Positions 18,498 to 27,406 of a stretch of 64,000 nt of DNA are shown in pieces. A model generated the notes under the pieces. That model searched no databases and was not told the origin of the DNA. It saw nothing but the letters and a program-made list of their open reading frames with translations. A program made the translations under genes and the position numbers. Origin of the DNA: Kosakonia quasisacchari (GTDB lineage Bacteria; Pseudomonadota; Gammaproteobacteria; Enterobacterales; Enterobacteriaceae); the NCBI RefSeq assembly GCF_004331415.1, contig NZ_SJOP01000011.1, forward strand, positions 142,865 to 206,864. The letters are read 5' to 3'. How positions within the stretch are numbered: the stretch's first letter is position 1; each line of letters opens with the position of its first letter.

Positions 18498-19028
18498 TTA
18501 GCCGCGTTTGTTCGGCATCATACGCAGCAGCGTGTTGTCTTTAAAATAGTAGTGATGTGCCAGCGCAGCACCGGCATGCAACGCAATGACAAAATACCCG
18601 GCGTTGGCCAGCAGCTCGTGGAACTCTTTGAGTGTATCCGCTAAATCATAATTCGCTTCGGCGGCGTATGGCATCGTAATACCGAAAGCAATCCACGGGC
18701 CACCGCGGTTATACATCATCAGCAGGCCAAGAATCGGCAAGGCAATAAACAGCAGGTAAATGACCAAATGCCCAAGGTGCGCAAGCCCAGTCATCATGGC
18801 TGACGGTTTTGGCACAATCGGCGGCGTCGGGCTTTTAAGCCTCACCAACAGACGCGCCACCATCAGCACCAGAACAGAAATGCCGCATGAAATGTGTACG
18901 AGATTGAAAGAAGGACGATAGCTGCGCGGGAAGAATCCGCGTAGTTCCATGGCGCAATATGCTCCAATAACCAGCAGAAACACCAGCCAGTGAATGGCGA
19001 TTTGTAATCCGGAATATTTGCTACGCAT
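18498..19028 (-). CDS. cybB: Cytochrome b561 CybB (superoxide:ubiquinone oxidoreductase)
   Basis: A 176-residue di-heme cytochrome b561, the same length as E. coli CybB, an inner-membrane protein with four helices. In E. coli it has been described as a superoxide:ubiquinone oxidoreductase. Conserved pieces are LQIAIHWLVFLLVIGAYCAME with a heme histidine, GLAHLGHLVIYLLFIALP, and HAGAALAHHYYFKDNTLLRMMP near the end. An open frame 12 codons upstream is not used, because MRSKYSGLQ aligns with the E. coli start. It is divergent from gapC, the E. coli arrangement. Confidence 0.95.
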   Translation of the reverse strand: MRSKYSGLQIAIHWLVFLLVIGAYCAMELRGFFPRSYRPSFNLVHISCGISVLVLMVARLLVRLKSPTPPIVPKPSAMMTGLAHLGHLVIYLLFIALPILGLLMMYNRGGPWIAFGITMPYAAEANYDLADTLKEFHELLANAGYFVIALHAGAALAHHYYFKDNTLLRMMPNKRG

Positions 19029-19217
19029 AAGGAACCCCAAAACGAACGAACCGGCGTTCAACATACCGAGCTTTCCTTAAAAATTCATTAACTTTTCCTT
19101 ATCATTATTCAGAGACTTACCGCGGTCTGAATGTGATTCATTTGCCCAATAACGCCCGCCAGGTTATCACTAAAGAAGTGCAAAACGGTGATTCATTACA
19201 TTCTGATGGAGAAGTTC

Positions 19218-20219
19218 ATGAGCAAAATTGGCATTAATGGATTTGGGCGCATTGGGCGCCTGGTGTTACGTCGCCTGCTGGAAACCAACAGCGGTGCGGA
19301 AGTGGTGGCTATCAACGATCTGACCTCACCTAAAGTGCTGGCCTATTTGTTAAAGCATGATTCCAACTACGGCCCGTTCGGCTGGAGCGTCGATTTTACC
19401 GAAGACGCGCTGATTGTTAACGGCAAAACCATCACGGTGTATGCGGAAAAAGAGGCGAAAAATATTCCATGGCGCAGCGCCGGTGCGGAGATCATCGTTG
19501 AGTGTACCGGCTTTTACACATCGAGCGAAAAATCGCAGGCGCACATCGACGCCGGGGCCAAAAAAGTGCTGATTTCCGCCCCGGCAGGCGAGATGAAAAC
19601 GATTGTCTATAACGTTAACGACGACACAATTAATGCCCAGGACACCATTATTTCGGTGGCTTCCTGCACCACCAACTGTCTCGCGCCAATGGCTAAAGCA
19701 TTGCAGGATAATTTCGGCATCAAAGTCGGCACCATGACGACCATCCACGCCTACACCGGTACGCAGGCGTTGGTCGATGGCCCGCGCGGTAAAGATCTGC
19801 GCGCCTCCCGCGCCGCGGCGGAAAACATCATTCCGCACACCACCGGTGCGGCAAAAGCTATCGGTCTGGTGATCCCGGCATTGAGCGGCAAACTGAAAGG
19901 CCACGCGCAGCGCGTGCCGGTGAAAACCGGTTCCGTTACCGAACTGGTATCGATATTAGAGAAGAAAGTGACCGTTGATGAGATTCATCAGGCGCTGAAA
20001 AAAGCCACCGAGAACAACGAATCTTTCGGTTACACCGACGATGAGATCGTCTCTTCTGATGTTATCGGCAGCCATTTCGGTTCCGTTTTTGACGCCACCC
20101 AAACTGAGATCACCGAAGCTGGCGATGTGCAACTGGTCAAAACCGTCTCCTGGTACGACAACGAATACGGTTTTGTCACCCAGTTGGTTCGCGTGCTCGA
20201 AAAATATCGCGCACTGTAA
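19218..20219 (+). CDS. gapC: Glyceraldehyde-3-phosphate dehydrogenase GapC
   Basis: A complete 333-residue NAD-type GAPDH. The Rossmann start [14 protein letters not shown], the catalytic [12 protein letters not shown] with Cys150, the HAYTGTQ and [18 protein letters not shown] phosphate-site segments and the final SWYDNEYGF are intact. In E. coli K-12 gapC at the same place next to cybB is a broken gene, so this copy represents the functional ancestral form. GAPDH oxidises glyceraldehyde 3-phosphate to 1,3-bisphosphoglycerate; the main glycolytic enzyme is usually GapA, encoded elsewhere. The ATG at 19218 is preceded by GGAG. An earlier in-frame ATG ten codons upstream is not family-like. 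Confidence 0.95.
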   Translation: MSKIGINGFGRIGRLVLRRLLETNSGAEVVAINDLTSPKVLAYLLKHDSNYGPFGWSVDFTEDALIVNGKTITVYAEKEAKNIPWRSAGAEIIVECTGFYTSSEKSQAHIDAGAKKVLISAPAGEMKTIVYNVNDDTINAQDTIISVASCTTNCLAPMAKALQDNFGIKVGTMTTIHAYTGTQALVDGPRGKDLRASRAAAENIIPHTTGAAKAIGLVIPALSGKLKGHAQRVPVKTGSVTELVSILEKKVTVDEIHQALKKATENNESFGYTDDEIVSSDVIGSHFGSVFDATQTEITEAGDVQLVKTVSWYDNEYGFVTQLVRVLEKYRAL

Positions 20220-20230
20220 TCTCTCCACCC

Positions 20231-20252
20231 ACGCCGGGTAATGACCCGGCGT
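20231..20252 (+). terminator. Hairpin after gapC
   Basis: The 9-bp perfect stem ACGCCGGGT/ACCCGGCGT with a 4-base loop begins 11 bases after the gapC stop. It lacks a strong U-run, so some transcripts may continue into the hydrolase gene at 20271. Confidence 0.5.
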
Positions 20253-20270
20253 ATTCAAACCAGGCAACAC

Positions 20271-21197
20271 ATGAGAAATATCAGCCCGGAAGATTTACTC
20301 ACATTGATGAATGTGGCAGTACAACACGCCACGACGTTCCCCGTCTGGCCGACCGGTGAAGCCCCTGGCGCTGCTGTAAGCCCAGTGCAGTTTCAACTTG
20401 AAGAGCATCATACCGGCCCGTCGCTTTTTGACCGTTCCGTTACCGGTGTCCGCGCGCCGCACATTACTGTCTACGCGCCACAAAACCCGAACGGCGTCGG
20501 CATTCTGGTCACACCTGGCGGCTCTTATCGCCGCGTGGTGCTGGATAAAGAAGGCAGCGCGCTGGCACCCTGCTTTAACGCCAAAGGCTACACCCTGTTT
20601 GTCATGACCTACCGCCTACCGGGCGATGGGCATGAGGAAGGTGCGAACGCGCCACTGGCCGACGTTCAACGTGCGATTCGCGTCATTCGCGCTCGTGCAC
20701 AAGAGTGGCGCATCGATCCTGAACGTATTGGCATTATGGGTTTTTCCGCCGGCGGTCACGCCGCAGCCAGCCTTGGCACTCGCTACGACGAAAACGTCTA
20801 CCGCCCCGTCGATGCGATGGATCAACAAAGCGCTCGTCCGGCGTTTATGGCGCTGGTTTATCCGGTGATTACCATGCACCAGGAGATTGACCACCCGATG
20901 TCACGCCAGCAGTTAATTGGCGATACACCGAGCGCTGAGCAAATCCGCCACTACTCTGCAGAGCAGATGGCCGATGAAAACACGCCGCCGACTTTTTTAC
21001 TGCATGCGGTCGATGACCCGGCAGTCAAAGTGGAAAACAGTGTGGTCATGTTTAACGCCCTGCGCCGCCTTGGCGTGCCGGTTGAAATGCATCTGTTCGA
21101 GCAGGGGAAACACGGTTTTGGCATTCGCGATGCGCTGGGTTTACCGGCGGCAATATGGCCGGAACTGATGATGGCGTGGATAGCAACCAAAGTATGA
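20271..21197 (+). CDS. Alpha/beta hydrolase (acetylesterase-like)
   Basis: A 308-residue alpha/beta hydrolase resembling bacterial acetylxylan-esterase or BD-FAE type enzymes. The nucleophile elbow is GFSAGG with Ser159. The usual HGGG oxyanion motif is replaced by TPGGSY near residue 81-86, as in that subfamily. The acid is probably Asp in HAVDDPAVKVENS and the histidine lies in GKHGFG. There is no signal peptide. The start at 20271 is inferred from the AGGC site nearby; the frame is open ten codons earlier but that part overlaps the preceding hairpin. It lies 51 bp after gapC and converges on aldA. The substrate is unknown. Confidence 0.8.
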   Translation: MRNISPEDLLTLMNVAVQHATTFPVWPTGEAPGAAVSPVQFQLEEHHTGPSLFDRSVTGVRAPHITVYAPQNPNGVGILVTPGGSYRRVVLDKEGSALAPCFNAKGYTLFVMTYRLPGDGHEEGANAPLADVQRAIRVIRARAQEWRIDPERIGIMGFSAGGHAAASLGTRYDENVYRPVDAMDQQSARPAFMALVYPVITMHQEIDHPMSRQQLIGDTPSAEQIRHYSAEQMADENTPPTFLLHAVDDPAVKVENSVVMFNALRRLGVPVEMHLFEQGKHGFGIRDALGLPAAIWPELMMAWIATKV

Positions 21198-21202
21198 AAC
21201 GT

Positions 21203-21224
21203 GCCCCCGCCAGTAAGCGGGGGC
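21203..21224. terminator. Bidirectional hairpin between the hydrolase gene and aldA
   Basis: The 8-bp stem GCCCCCGC/GCGGGGGC with a 6-base loop sits between two convergent stop codons. It is very stable but has no U-run on either side. Confidence 0.5.
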
Positions 21225-21232
21225 CATGTAAA

Positions 21233-22672
21233 TCAGGATTGTAGATAGACCATTTGCGTTTGCAGATACTCGTTAAGACCGTGGCGACCATCCGCCCCAC
21301 CGATGCCCGATTTGCGCCAGCCCGCATGGAAACCCTGCATCGCTTCAAAGTTCTCGCGGTTAACATAAGTTTCACCAAATTTCAGGCCACGCACTGCTTT
21401 CATCGCTGTAGTCAGATCGCGGGTATAGACGGACGATGTCAGACCATAATCACTGTCGTTCGCCATTGCCAGCGCCTCTTCCAGCGTGTCGAACGCCACC
21501 ACCGGCAACACCGGGCCAAATGTTTCTTCATGCATAATGGCCATCTCCTGGCGCACATCAAGCAGCAGCGTCGGGGGGTAAAAATAACCTTTGCCAGTGA
21601 CCGCTTTACCGCCCAGCACCACGCGCGCCCCTTCTGACACGGCGCGTTCGACCTTCTCTTCAACACGTTGCAGCGCCGCTGCACTGATAAGCGGCCCCAT
21701 CGCAATATCGTTACGCTGCGTCGGATCGCCAAACTGTACCACTTTCATTGCTTCACCAAGACGATTGACAAAACGGTCATAAATCCCTTTTTGCACATAC
21801 ACGCGTTCAGCGCAGTTACACACCTGCCCGGTGTTGATGACGCGGGAATCGACAATCGCTTTCACGGCCAGCTCCAGGTCGGCATCATCAAAGACAATCG
21901 CTGGCGCTTTACCACCCAGTTCCAGGCACACTTTGGTGATGTTTTTCGCCGCTGCCGCCATGATTTTCTCGCCCGCGCCAACGCTGCCAGTCATGCTGAC
22001 CATCGCCACTTTCGGGTTTCCCGCCAGCTCCTGGCCGACGGTTTCCCCACGCCCAAGCACCAGATTAAAGACGCCTTTTGGTAAGCCGACATCATGGACG
22101 ATTTTCGCGAAGGCTAATGCGTTGTTCGGCGTGAACTCGCTTGGTTTAATCACGATTGTGTTGCCAGTAATCAGCGCGGGTGCCATTTTGCGGGCAATCA
22201 GGAAGAACGGGAAATTCCACGGCAAAATGCCAGTGGTGACACCCAGCGGGCGTTTAAACACGAAGATATTTTCGCCCGGACGGTCGCTTTGCAGGATTTC
22301 GCCCTCATAGCGCCGCGCCCACTCGGCCATATAGTCGATGTAATCGGCGGTAAAAGACACTTCCACCTCGGCCAGTTGCTGGATTTTTCCCCCTTCGGCG
22401 ACAATCAGCGCGCTAATCTCACGCGCGTTTTCACGAATACCCGCCGCGATTTTGCGTAACCAGCCCGCGCGCTCAATAGCGGGCAGCGCTTCCCAGCCCG
22501 GCTGCGCGCGCTCGGCGGCATCAATGGCCTTCCGTGCATCGTCTGCTGTGCCATCGGGAATGCGTGCCAGAATTTCTTCGGTTGCCGGGTTGATGACATC
22601 CAACCACGTATCACCTTGCCAGCTCACGAATTGACCATCGATAAACATAGGGTGCTGTACCGGTGCTGTCAT
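21233..22672 (-). CDS. aldA: Lactaldehyde/glycolaldehyde dehydrogenase AldA
   Basis: A 479-residue NAD-dependent aldehyde dehydrogenase with the same length and pattern as E. coli AldA, which oxidises L-lactaldehyde (fucose and rhamnose catabolism) and glycolaldehyde. Visible are PWNFPFFLIARKMAPAL, the glutamate motif LELGGKAP, the catalytic-cysteine segment NTGQVCNCAERVYV and the C-terminal GETYVNRENFEAMQGFHAGW. The ATG at 22670-22672 follows AGGAG; the upstream extension of 11 codons is not used. It lies between the hydrolase (convergent) and ydcF, as in E. coli where ydcF and aldA are neighbours. Catabolite control is expected but no site was identified. Confidence 0.95.
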   Translation of the reverse strand: MTAPVQHPMFIDGQFVSWQGDTWLDVINPATEEILARIPDGTADDARKAIDAAERAQPGWEALPAIERAGWLRKIAAGIRENAREISALIVAEGGKIQQLAEVEVSFTADYIDYMAEWARRYEGEILQSDRPGENIFVFKRPLGVTTGILPWNFPFFLIARKMAPALITGNTIVIKPSEFTPNNALAFAKIVHDVGLPKGVFNLVLGRGETVGQELAGNPKVAMVSMTGSVGAGEKIMAAAAKNITKVCLELGGKAPAIVFDDADLELAVKAIVDSRVINTGQVCNCAERVYVQKGIYDRFVNRLGEAMKVVQFGDPTQRNDIAMGPLISAAALQRVEEKVERAVSEGARVVLGGKAVTGKGYFYPPTLLLDVRQEMAIMHEETFGPVLPVVAFDTLEEALAMANDSDYGLTSSVYTRDLTTAMKAVRGLKFGETYVNRENFEAMQGFHAGWRKSGIGGADGRHGLNEYLQTQMVYLQS

Positions 22673-22872
22673 GCCTCGCTCCTGTAATAACATTGTTTTT
22701 AACAAGTAAAGTCATTGTTAAAAATCTATCTGCGCGCGACACTTTTCCCATAGACAGGGGCCGCTTTTGTGAGAGAACGCATAAAAGAAGCGCGAAAAAG
22801 CAACAAAGCAATGGCAAGTACAGCGGAGGAAATGCCCGTTTGCGGCGGCGTCTGCGCAAACGGGCATCGGGG

Positions 22873-23673
22873 TTACAAAAAGCGGCTGCCCAGTGCAGCA
22901 GCAAGGGTTGTGTCTGCCTTCAAGACTTGCCAGGCAGTTTCGACTTCCTGAGGAAAATCAACGTGAATGATAAAATCCCGACCGTTTGGCCCGTAGCCAT
23001 TGTCGTCATCGCGCAGGCGCGGCACTTCCCCCAGCAACAACGACAAATAACGCTCAACTGGCCATAAACCTTGCTGTTGGGGCTGGAATGCCAGCCCTTC
23101 AGACGTGTTGGTTAATTGCGGGATAAAACCCGGCCAGCTCATCCAGTGCGGCGCATCGCGACACTGCTGGCTGAGGCGGGCAAAAGTCGCCATTGTGCGC
23201 CGCTGCATAGTGGGATCCTGCACCACCATTACGGTTTTGGGTTTTACTCCCTGCGTCATCAGCATATCGATACTGAACCTGGCGTTCTCGCCACAGTTAG
23301 TGGATTTGTCCTCAACGAGGATCTGTTTCTCATCAATCTGCCAGAATTGCCGTGCAATATCGGCCAGAATAGCCGCTTCACCGCGCCCGGTGGTACGCAC
23401 GACGTTATAACGTGGGTGCCGGGCGATAGCGGAATAAAGAAACGTGGTGGAATGCCCTACGCCGCCGCTTATCAGAAGCGGCGTTTGCTGCGCCGCCGCC
23501 AGCGCGCAGGCGGCATCAATAGTCGGAATGACGGCATTACCAGCCAGAATGACCACATCTGCCCGCACGGGCGTGGGCTTACCGACAAAATCATTTTGCG
23601 CCAGCCACGCACCCAACGTGTTGACCGCCGCCAGCGAGCGCTCAGTTAAGGTAGGAAAAGTCGTCATCAGCAT
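22873..23673 (-). CDS. ydcF: YdcF, DUF218 protein
   Basis: A 266-residue DUF218 protein matching E. coli YdcF along its whole length. Typical parts are [52 protein letters not shown] and [13 protein letters not shown]. The fold is Rossmann-like; E. coli YdcF was reported to bind S-adenosylmethionine, and its role is unknown. There is no signal peptide, unlike the envelope DUF218 proteins (SanA, ElyC). The start at 23673 follows AGGAGG by four bases and gives the same N-terminal length as E. coli. A 200-bp gap separates it from aldA. Confidence 0.93.
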   Translation of the reverse strand: MLMTTFPTLTERSLAAVNTLGAWLAQNDFVGKPTPVRADVVILAGNAVIPTIDAACALAAAQQTPLLISGGVGHSTTFLYSAIARHPRYNVVRTTGRGEAAILADIARQFWQIDEKQILVEDKSTNCGENARFSIDMLMTQGVKPKTVMVVQDPTMQRRTMATFARLSQQCRDAPHWMSWPGFIPQLTNTSEGLAFQPQQQGLWPVERYLSLLLGEVPRLRDDDNGYGPNGRDFIIHVDFPQEVETAWQVLKADTTLAAALGSRFL

Positions 23674-23959
23674 AGAACCTCCTTCGCTTTAGTTTACAGC
23701 CTAGCGCGACGACACTGGCTGAACAGAGGATCACTCCGAATCCCATTCACAGCGGTTCAGGTAAGTTTCCGTACCCATTTTTGTAATAAGCCGAAATACC
23801 CTATACCGCGGTACCTTACCCCGCCGTTCTCGCGCTTTGTAACAGTGTCCGTTAATGAACTTTGGGATACAAAAACGGCACAGGATCCATGTTTCGGCGC
23901 TTCTATTGCCCGAGGGAAGCTCAGCGCTAACGACATACCTCATCGTCACAGCGTGCAGG

Positions 23960-24409
23960 CTACAACGCTTTCTCGAAACATACCGCTTCCGGCCGGCCAA
24001 TATAGTTGCCGTAGTTTTCACGGATCCGAAAGCCATTGCGCTGATAGAAATCAACGGCACGCTGATTGATTTGTCGCGTCTCCAGCCACAGTGCCTGAAA
24101 ACCGCGTTCGCGTGCATGGTGTTCCAGTGCGCGGAGTAAATGCGCGCCTACACCACGCGTGCCGGGGCGCGTATACATGCGTTTGATTTCACCGATCCCG
24201 GCAGACAATTCACGAATCGCGACACAGCCGACGGCCACTGCGTTTTTTCGTGCCAGCAAAAAGAAGCCCCGCTCGCCTAAGGTTGAGGCATCAAACGAAG
24301 CTCTACCGCTACTACCTGTAAGTTGTTGAAGGTAATCAGAAAGCGCGTCCTGAAGCTGCTGACACTCAGGATCGGATACATGGGTAAGCATAACGGTTAT
24401 GGCAGGCAT
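23960..24409 (-). CDS. GNAT-family N-acetyltransferase
   Basis: A 149-residue GNAT acetyltransferase. The acetyl-CoA loop is RMYTRPGTRGVGAHLLRALE, followed by LWLETRQINQRAVDFYQRNGF, the usual strand-helix end of GNAT domains. It transfers an acetyl group from acetyl-CoA to an amine; the acceptor is unknown. The ATG at 24407-24409 is chosen; an in-frame extension of 17 codons begins with a poorly placed ATG. It stands alone, divergent from the efflux operon and upstream of ydcF on the same strand with a 286-bp gap. That gap holds only a doubtful 70-codon frame (see findings). Confidence 0.85.
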   Translation of the reverse strand: MPAITVMLTHVSDPECQQLQDALSDYLQQLTGSSGRASFDASTLGERGFFLLARKNAVAVGCVAIRELSAGIGEIKRMYTRPGTRGVGAHLLRALEHHARERGFQALWLETRQINQRAVDFYQRNGFRIRENYGNYIGRPEAVCFEKAL

Positions 24410-24651
24410 TGTGACGTTGTCACCTGTAGCAAGTTTATTTTTAACAATAAAGCAGATCACTTATTGTCAGTAACCTATATTTTTCTTATGCGCTTGCATT
24501 GCCTTTAGCGCCACAAGTAGAATCGTTAGCCCACTAACTATTTACATCTATAACCTTTGTTTTATATGGGTAATTGCTGTTTCCTACACCTTCATCCGCG
24601 CACGAAATACCGTCGCGAACTGTCACGCTTATACCAGGCTGGGAAAATGTA

Positions 24652-26304
24652 ATGCGTTTGCCGAAAAGCGATCCGTACACGCCACGCGAATGGCAGCCGC
24701 ATGAAAAACCGTTGCTGCTGGGTTCGCCTTCCACCCCCTATCACAGTACCCCGCGCCGCATCGCCTATGGTGTCGTTGGCTTGCTGGTGTGCATGACCGG
24801 TGCGCTCGGCAATGCAATGGTGACGGCCAACCTGCAAAACCTGCAAGGCACGTTTGCTGCCTGGTCAACAGAAATCGCCTGGCTGCCCGCCGTGTACGTG
24901 ATGACCAACATGTCGATTAACCTGCTGCTGGTAAAGTTTCGCCAGCAATACGGTCTGCGCGCGTTTACTGAAGGGTTTCTGGTGCTGTATGTGCTGGTGA
25001 CGTTCTTCCATTTATTTATTAATGATCTCAGCTCAGCCCTGTTTGTCCGCGCCGCGCACGGCATGGTGGCGGCAGCGCTCAGTTCGCTCGGTATTTATTA
25101 TCAAATCCAGGCCTGGCCGGCGAAGCATCGCTTAAAAGCGCTAACCATTGGTATTACCGGCTCAACGTTGGCCATTCCGATTGCTCGCCTCTTCTCCACC
25201 GAACTGCTACAACTGGACGAGTGGCGCGGCCTGTATCTGTTTGAGCTTGGGCTGGCGCTGCTCTCTCTCGGTTGCGTGATCGCCTTAAAATTGCCGCCGG
25301 GCGATCGCAAAAAAGTGTTTGAAAAGAAAGATTTCATTACCTTCTTCCTGCTCGCGCCAGGCATGGCCCTGCTGTGTGCTGTTCTGTCACTGGGTCGGCT
25401 CGACTGGTGGTTTGAAGCGCCCTGGATTGGCTGGTCGCTGGCAGGCGCAGTGGTGCTGATCGTCTCGGCAATTGCCTTTGAGCACAACCGCGCTAACCCG
25501 CTGCTCAATACGCGCTGGCTCTCCAGCGGCAGCATTGTGCGCCTTGGGCTGATTATGCTGCTGATCCGCATTGTGCTCGCCGAACAGAACACCGGCGTGT
25601 TTGGCTGGCTGCAATATGTCGGCCTGCAAAACGAGCAAATGACCAGCCTCGCGTGGTCGATCCTGGTGGGCATTATCTGCGGTATTACTGCCAGTTGCCT
25701 GACAATTAAACCCCAGCGGCTGGCATGGCCAATTGTTACCTCGCTGGTGCTGATGATTATTGCCTCGCTGCTGGATAGCCAGTCCACCAGTTTGACGCGG
25801 CCCAACCAGTTGATGCTAAGCCAGTTTTTGCTCGGTTTTGCCAGTGCATTTTTTATCGCGCCAGCGATGCTGGCGGGGATTGGTGGCGTGGTGGCAGAGC
25901 CGCGCAACCTGGTCAGTTTCTCGGTGTTGTTTGGCATGAGCCAGAATCTCGGCGGGTTGCTGGGTTCTGCTATTCTCGGCACTTTTCAGACCTGGCGGGA
26001 AAAGTACCACTCCAGCTTGTTAGCGGATCAGCTCACCACCTTAAACCCGCTGGTCAATGAGCGATTGCAGTATTACAGCCAGATGTTTCAAAGCCAGCTA
26101 GGCGACAGTTCATTGCTGAGTACGCAAGCAGTGACGCAACTGCAAACGTTGTCGACGCTGGAAGCGAATATTCTGGCTTACAACGATACTTATCTGCTGA
26201 CGGCCAGTATTGCCGCCGCCACGCTGATTTGGATTTTATGGCGCTTGTTGCGCCTGCGCATTACTGCCCGCCTTGTGTTGAAGCGGGCCACTGGGAGCAA
26301 ATAA
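24652..26304 (+). CDS. DHA2-type MFS efflux transporter (EmrB-like)
   Basis: A 550-residue major facilitator with about 14 membrane helices, resembling the drug:H+ antiporter-2 (DHA2) group. Helical stretches include IAYGVVGLLVCMTGALGNAM, WLPAVYVMTNMSINLLLVKF and SQFLLGFASAFFIAPAMLAG; a charged cytoplasmic segment (residues about 205-225, GDRKKVFEKKD) separates two halves. It is followed after 19 bp by a membrane-fusion gene, then an outer-membrane factor, so it is the inner-membrane engine of a tripartite pump. ATG 24652 is preferred; an ATG 26 codons upstream is also open. The exported compound is unknown. Confidence 0.85.
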   Translation: MRLPKSDPYTPREWQPHEKPLLLGSPSTPYHSTPRRIAYGVVGLLVCMTGALGNAMVTANLQNLQGTFAAWSTEIAWLPAVYVMTNMSINLLLVKFRQQYGLRAFTEGFLVLYVLVTFFHLFINDLSSALFVRAAHGMVAAALSSLGIYYQIQAWPAKHRLKALTIGITGSTLAIPIARLFSTELLQLDEWRGLYLFELGLALLSLGCVIALKLPPGDRKKVFEKKDFITFFLLAPGMALLCAVLSLGRLDWWFEAPWIGWSLAGAVVLIVSAIAFEHNRANPLLNTRWLSSGSIVRLGLIMLLIRIVLAEQNTGVFGWLQYVGLQNEQMTSLAWSILVGIICGITASCLTIKPQRLAWPIVTSLVLMIIASLLDSQSTSLTRPNQLMLSQFLLGFASAFFIAPAMLAGIGGVVAEPRNLVSFSVLFGMSQNLGGLLGSAILGTFQTWREKYHSSLLADQLTTLNPLVNERLQYYSQMFQSQLGDSSLLSTQAVTQLQTLSTLEANILAYNDTYLLTASIAAATLIWILWRLLRLRITARLVLKRATGSK

Positions 26305-26323
26305 TAATGTTACTGGAGTGTCT

Positions 26324-27406
26324 ATGAGCCAGCAGGATGCCGCCAAAGAGCGGGCCAATACCCGCAGCAATTTACGTGTGGTTTCTCTTTTCTCCGCCGC
26401 CGCGATTGGCCTGGTCGGCGTACTGGTGATCCTTTACGCCTGGCAGTTACCGCCGTTTACGCGCCATACACAATTTACCGATAACGCCTATGTGCGCGGC
26501 CAGACGACCTTTATCAGCCCACAGGTGAACGGTTATATCACTGAAGTGCCGGTGCAGGATTTCACGGTGGTGAAAAAAGGCGATCTGATTATGCAGATCG
26601 ATGACCGAATTTACCGCCAGCGAGTCGACCAGGCGAAAGCCACACTGTCGATGAAGCTGGCCGCGTTGGATAACAACCTCCAGCAGCGTAAAAGCGCACA
26701 GGCAGTGATTGCCCGTAATGAAGCGGCGCTCGCCAGCGCGAAAGCGCAGGATCTGAAATCTCAAGCGGATTTAAAACGCGTTAAAGCGCTGACGGCAGAC
26801 GGTTCGCTCTCCATCCGTGAACGCGACGCCGCACTCGCCACTGCCGCGCAGAACACCGCCAATATTGCTCAGGCACAAGCGACGCTTGAGATGTCGCGTC
26901 AGGATCTGCAAACCACCGTGGTGAACCGGGGTTCATTGCAGGCGGATGTGGAAAATGCCAAAGCCGCGCTTGAACTGGCGCAAATTGATCTGCAAAACAC
27001 CCGCATCGTCGCGCCTCGCGATGGGCAACTGGGGCAAATCAGCGTGCGCCTTGGCGCGTATGTCACCGCCGGAACACACCTGACCTCGCTGGTGCCATCG
27101 CAGCGCTGGGTAATTGCCAACCTGAAAGAGACGCAACTGGCGGATGTGGTAGTCGGACAAGCGGTGCGTTTTACCGTTGATGCGCTTAACGGGCGCAGCT
27201 ACCACGGGCGCGTAGAGAGTATCTCGCCGGCCACCGGCGTGGAGTTCAGCGCCATCAGCCCGGATAACGCCACCGGTAACTTTGTCAAAATCGCCCAACG
27301 TATTCCGGTGCGCATCCAGGTGGAGGCAAAACCCGACGAGCTGGCAAGATTGCGCCCTGGGATGTCGGTGCAGGTGCATATTGATACGCGGGAGGCAGAG
27401 CAATGA
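26324..27406 (+). CDS. HlyD/EmrA-type membrane-fusion protein
   Basis: A 360-residue periplasmic adaptor. It has one N-terminal membrane anchor (about 18-40, VVSLFSAAAIGLVGVLVILYAW), a barrel-sandwich start TDNAYVRGQTTFISPQVNGYI, a long coiled coil rich in Ala, Gln and Lys (about 95-210), the returning lipoyl half with TRIVAPRDGQLGQISVRLG, and beta-barrel parts near RVESISPATGVEFS. It would join the upstream MFS pump to the downstream outer-membrane factor. The ATG at 26324 follows GGAG; the last four bases overlap the next start (ATGA), showing translational coupling. Confidence 0.92.
   Translation: MSQQDAAKERANTRSNLRVVSLFSAAAIGLVGVLVILYAWQLPPFTRHTQFTDNAYVRGQTTFISPQVNGYITEVPVQDFTVVKKGDLIMQIDDRIYRQRVDQAKATLSMKLAALDNNLQQRKSAQAVIARNEAALASAKAQDLKSQADLKRVKALTADGSLSIRERDAALATAAQNTANIAQAQATLEMSRQDLQTTVVNRGSLQADVENAKAALELAQIDLQNTRIVAPRDGQLGQISVRLGAYVTAGTHLTSLVPSQRWVIANLKETQLADVVVGQAVRFTVDALNGRSYHGRVESISPATGVEFSAISPDNATGNFVKIAQRIPVRIQVEAKPDELARLRPGMSVQVHIDTREAEQ

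Noticed and set aside
24118..24460. Alternative coding in the GNAT region
   Set aside because: Frames other than the GNAT frame lack motifs, and the GNAT frame carries the acetyl-CoA loop.
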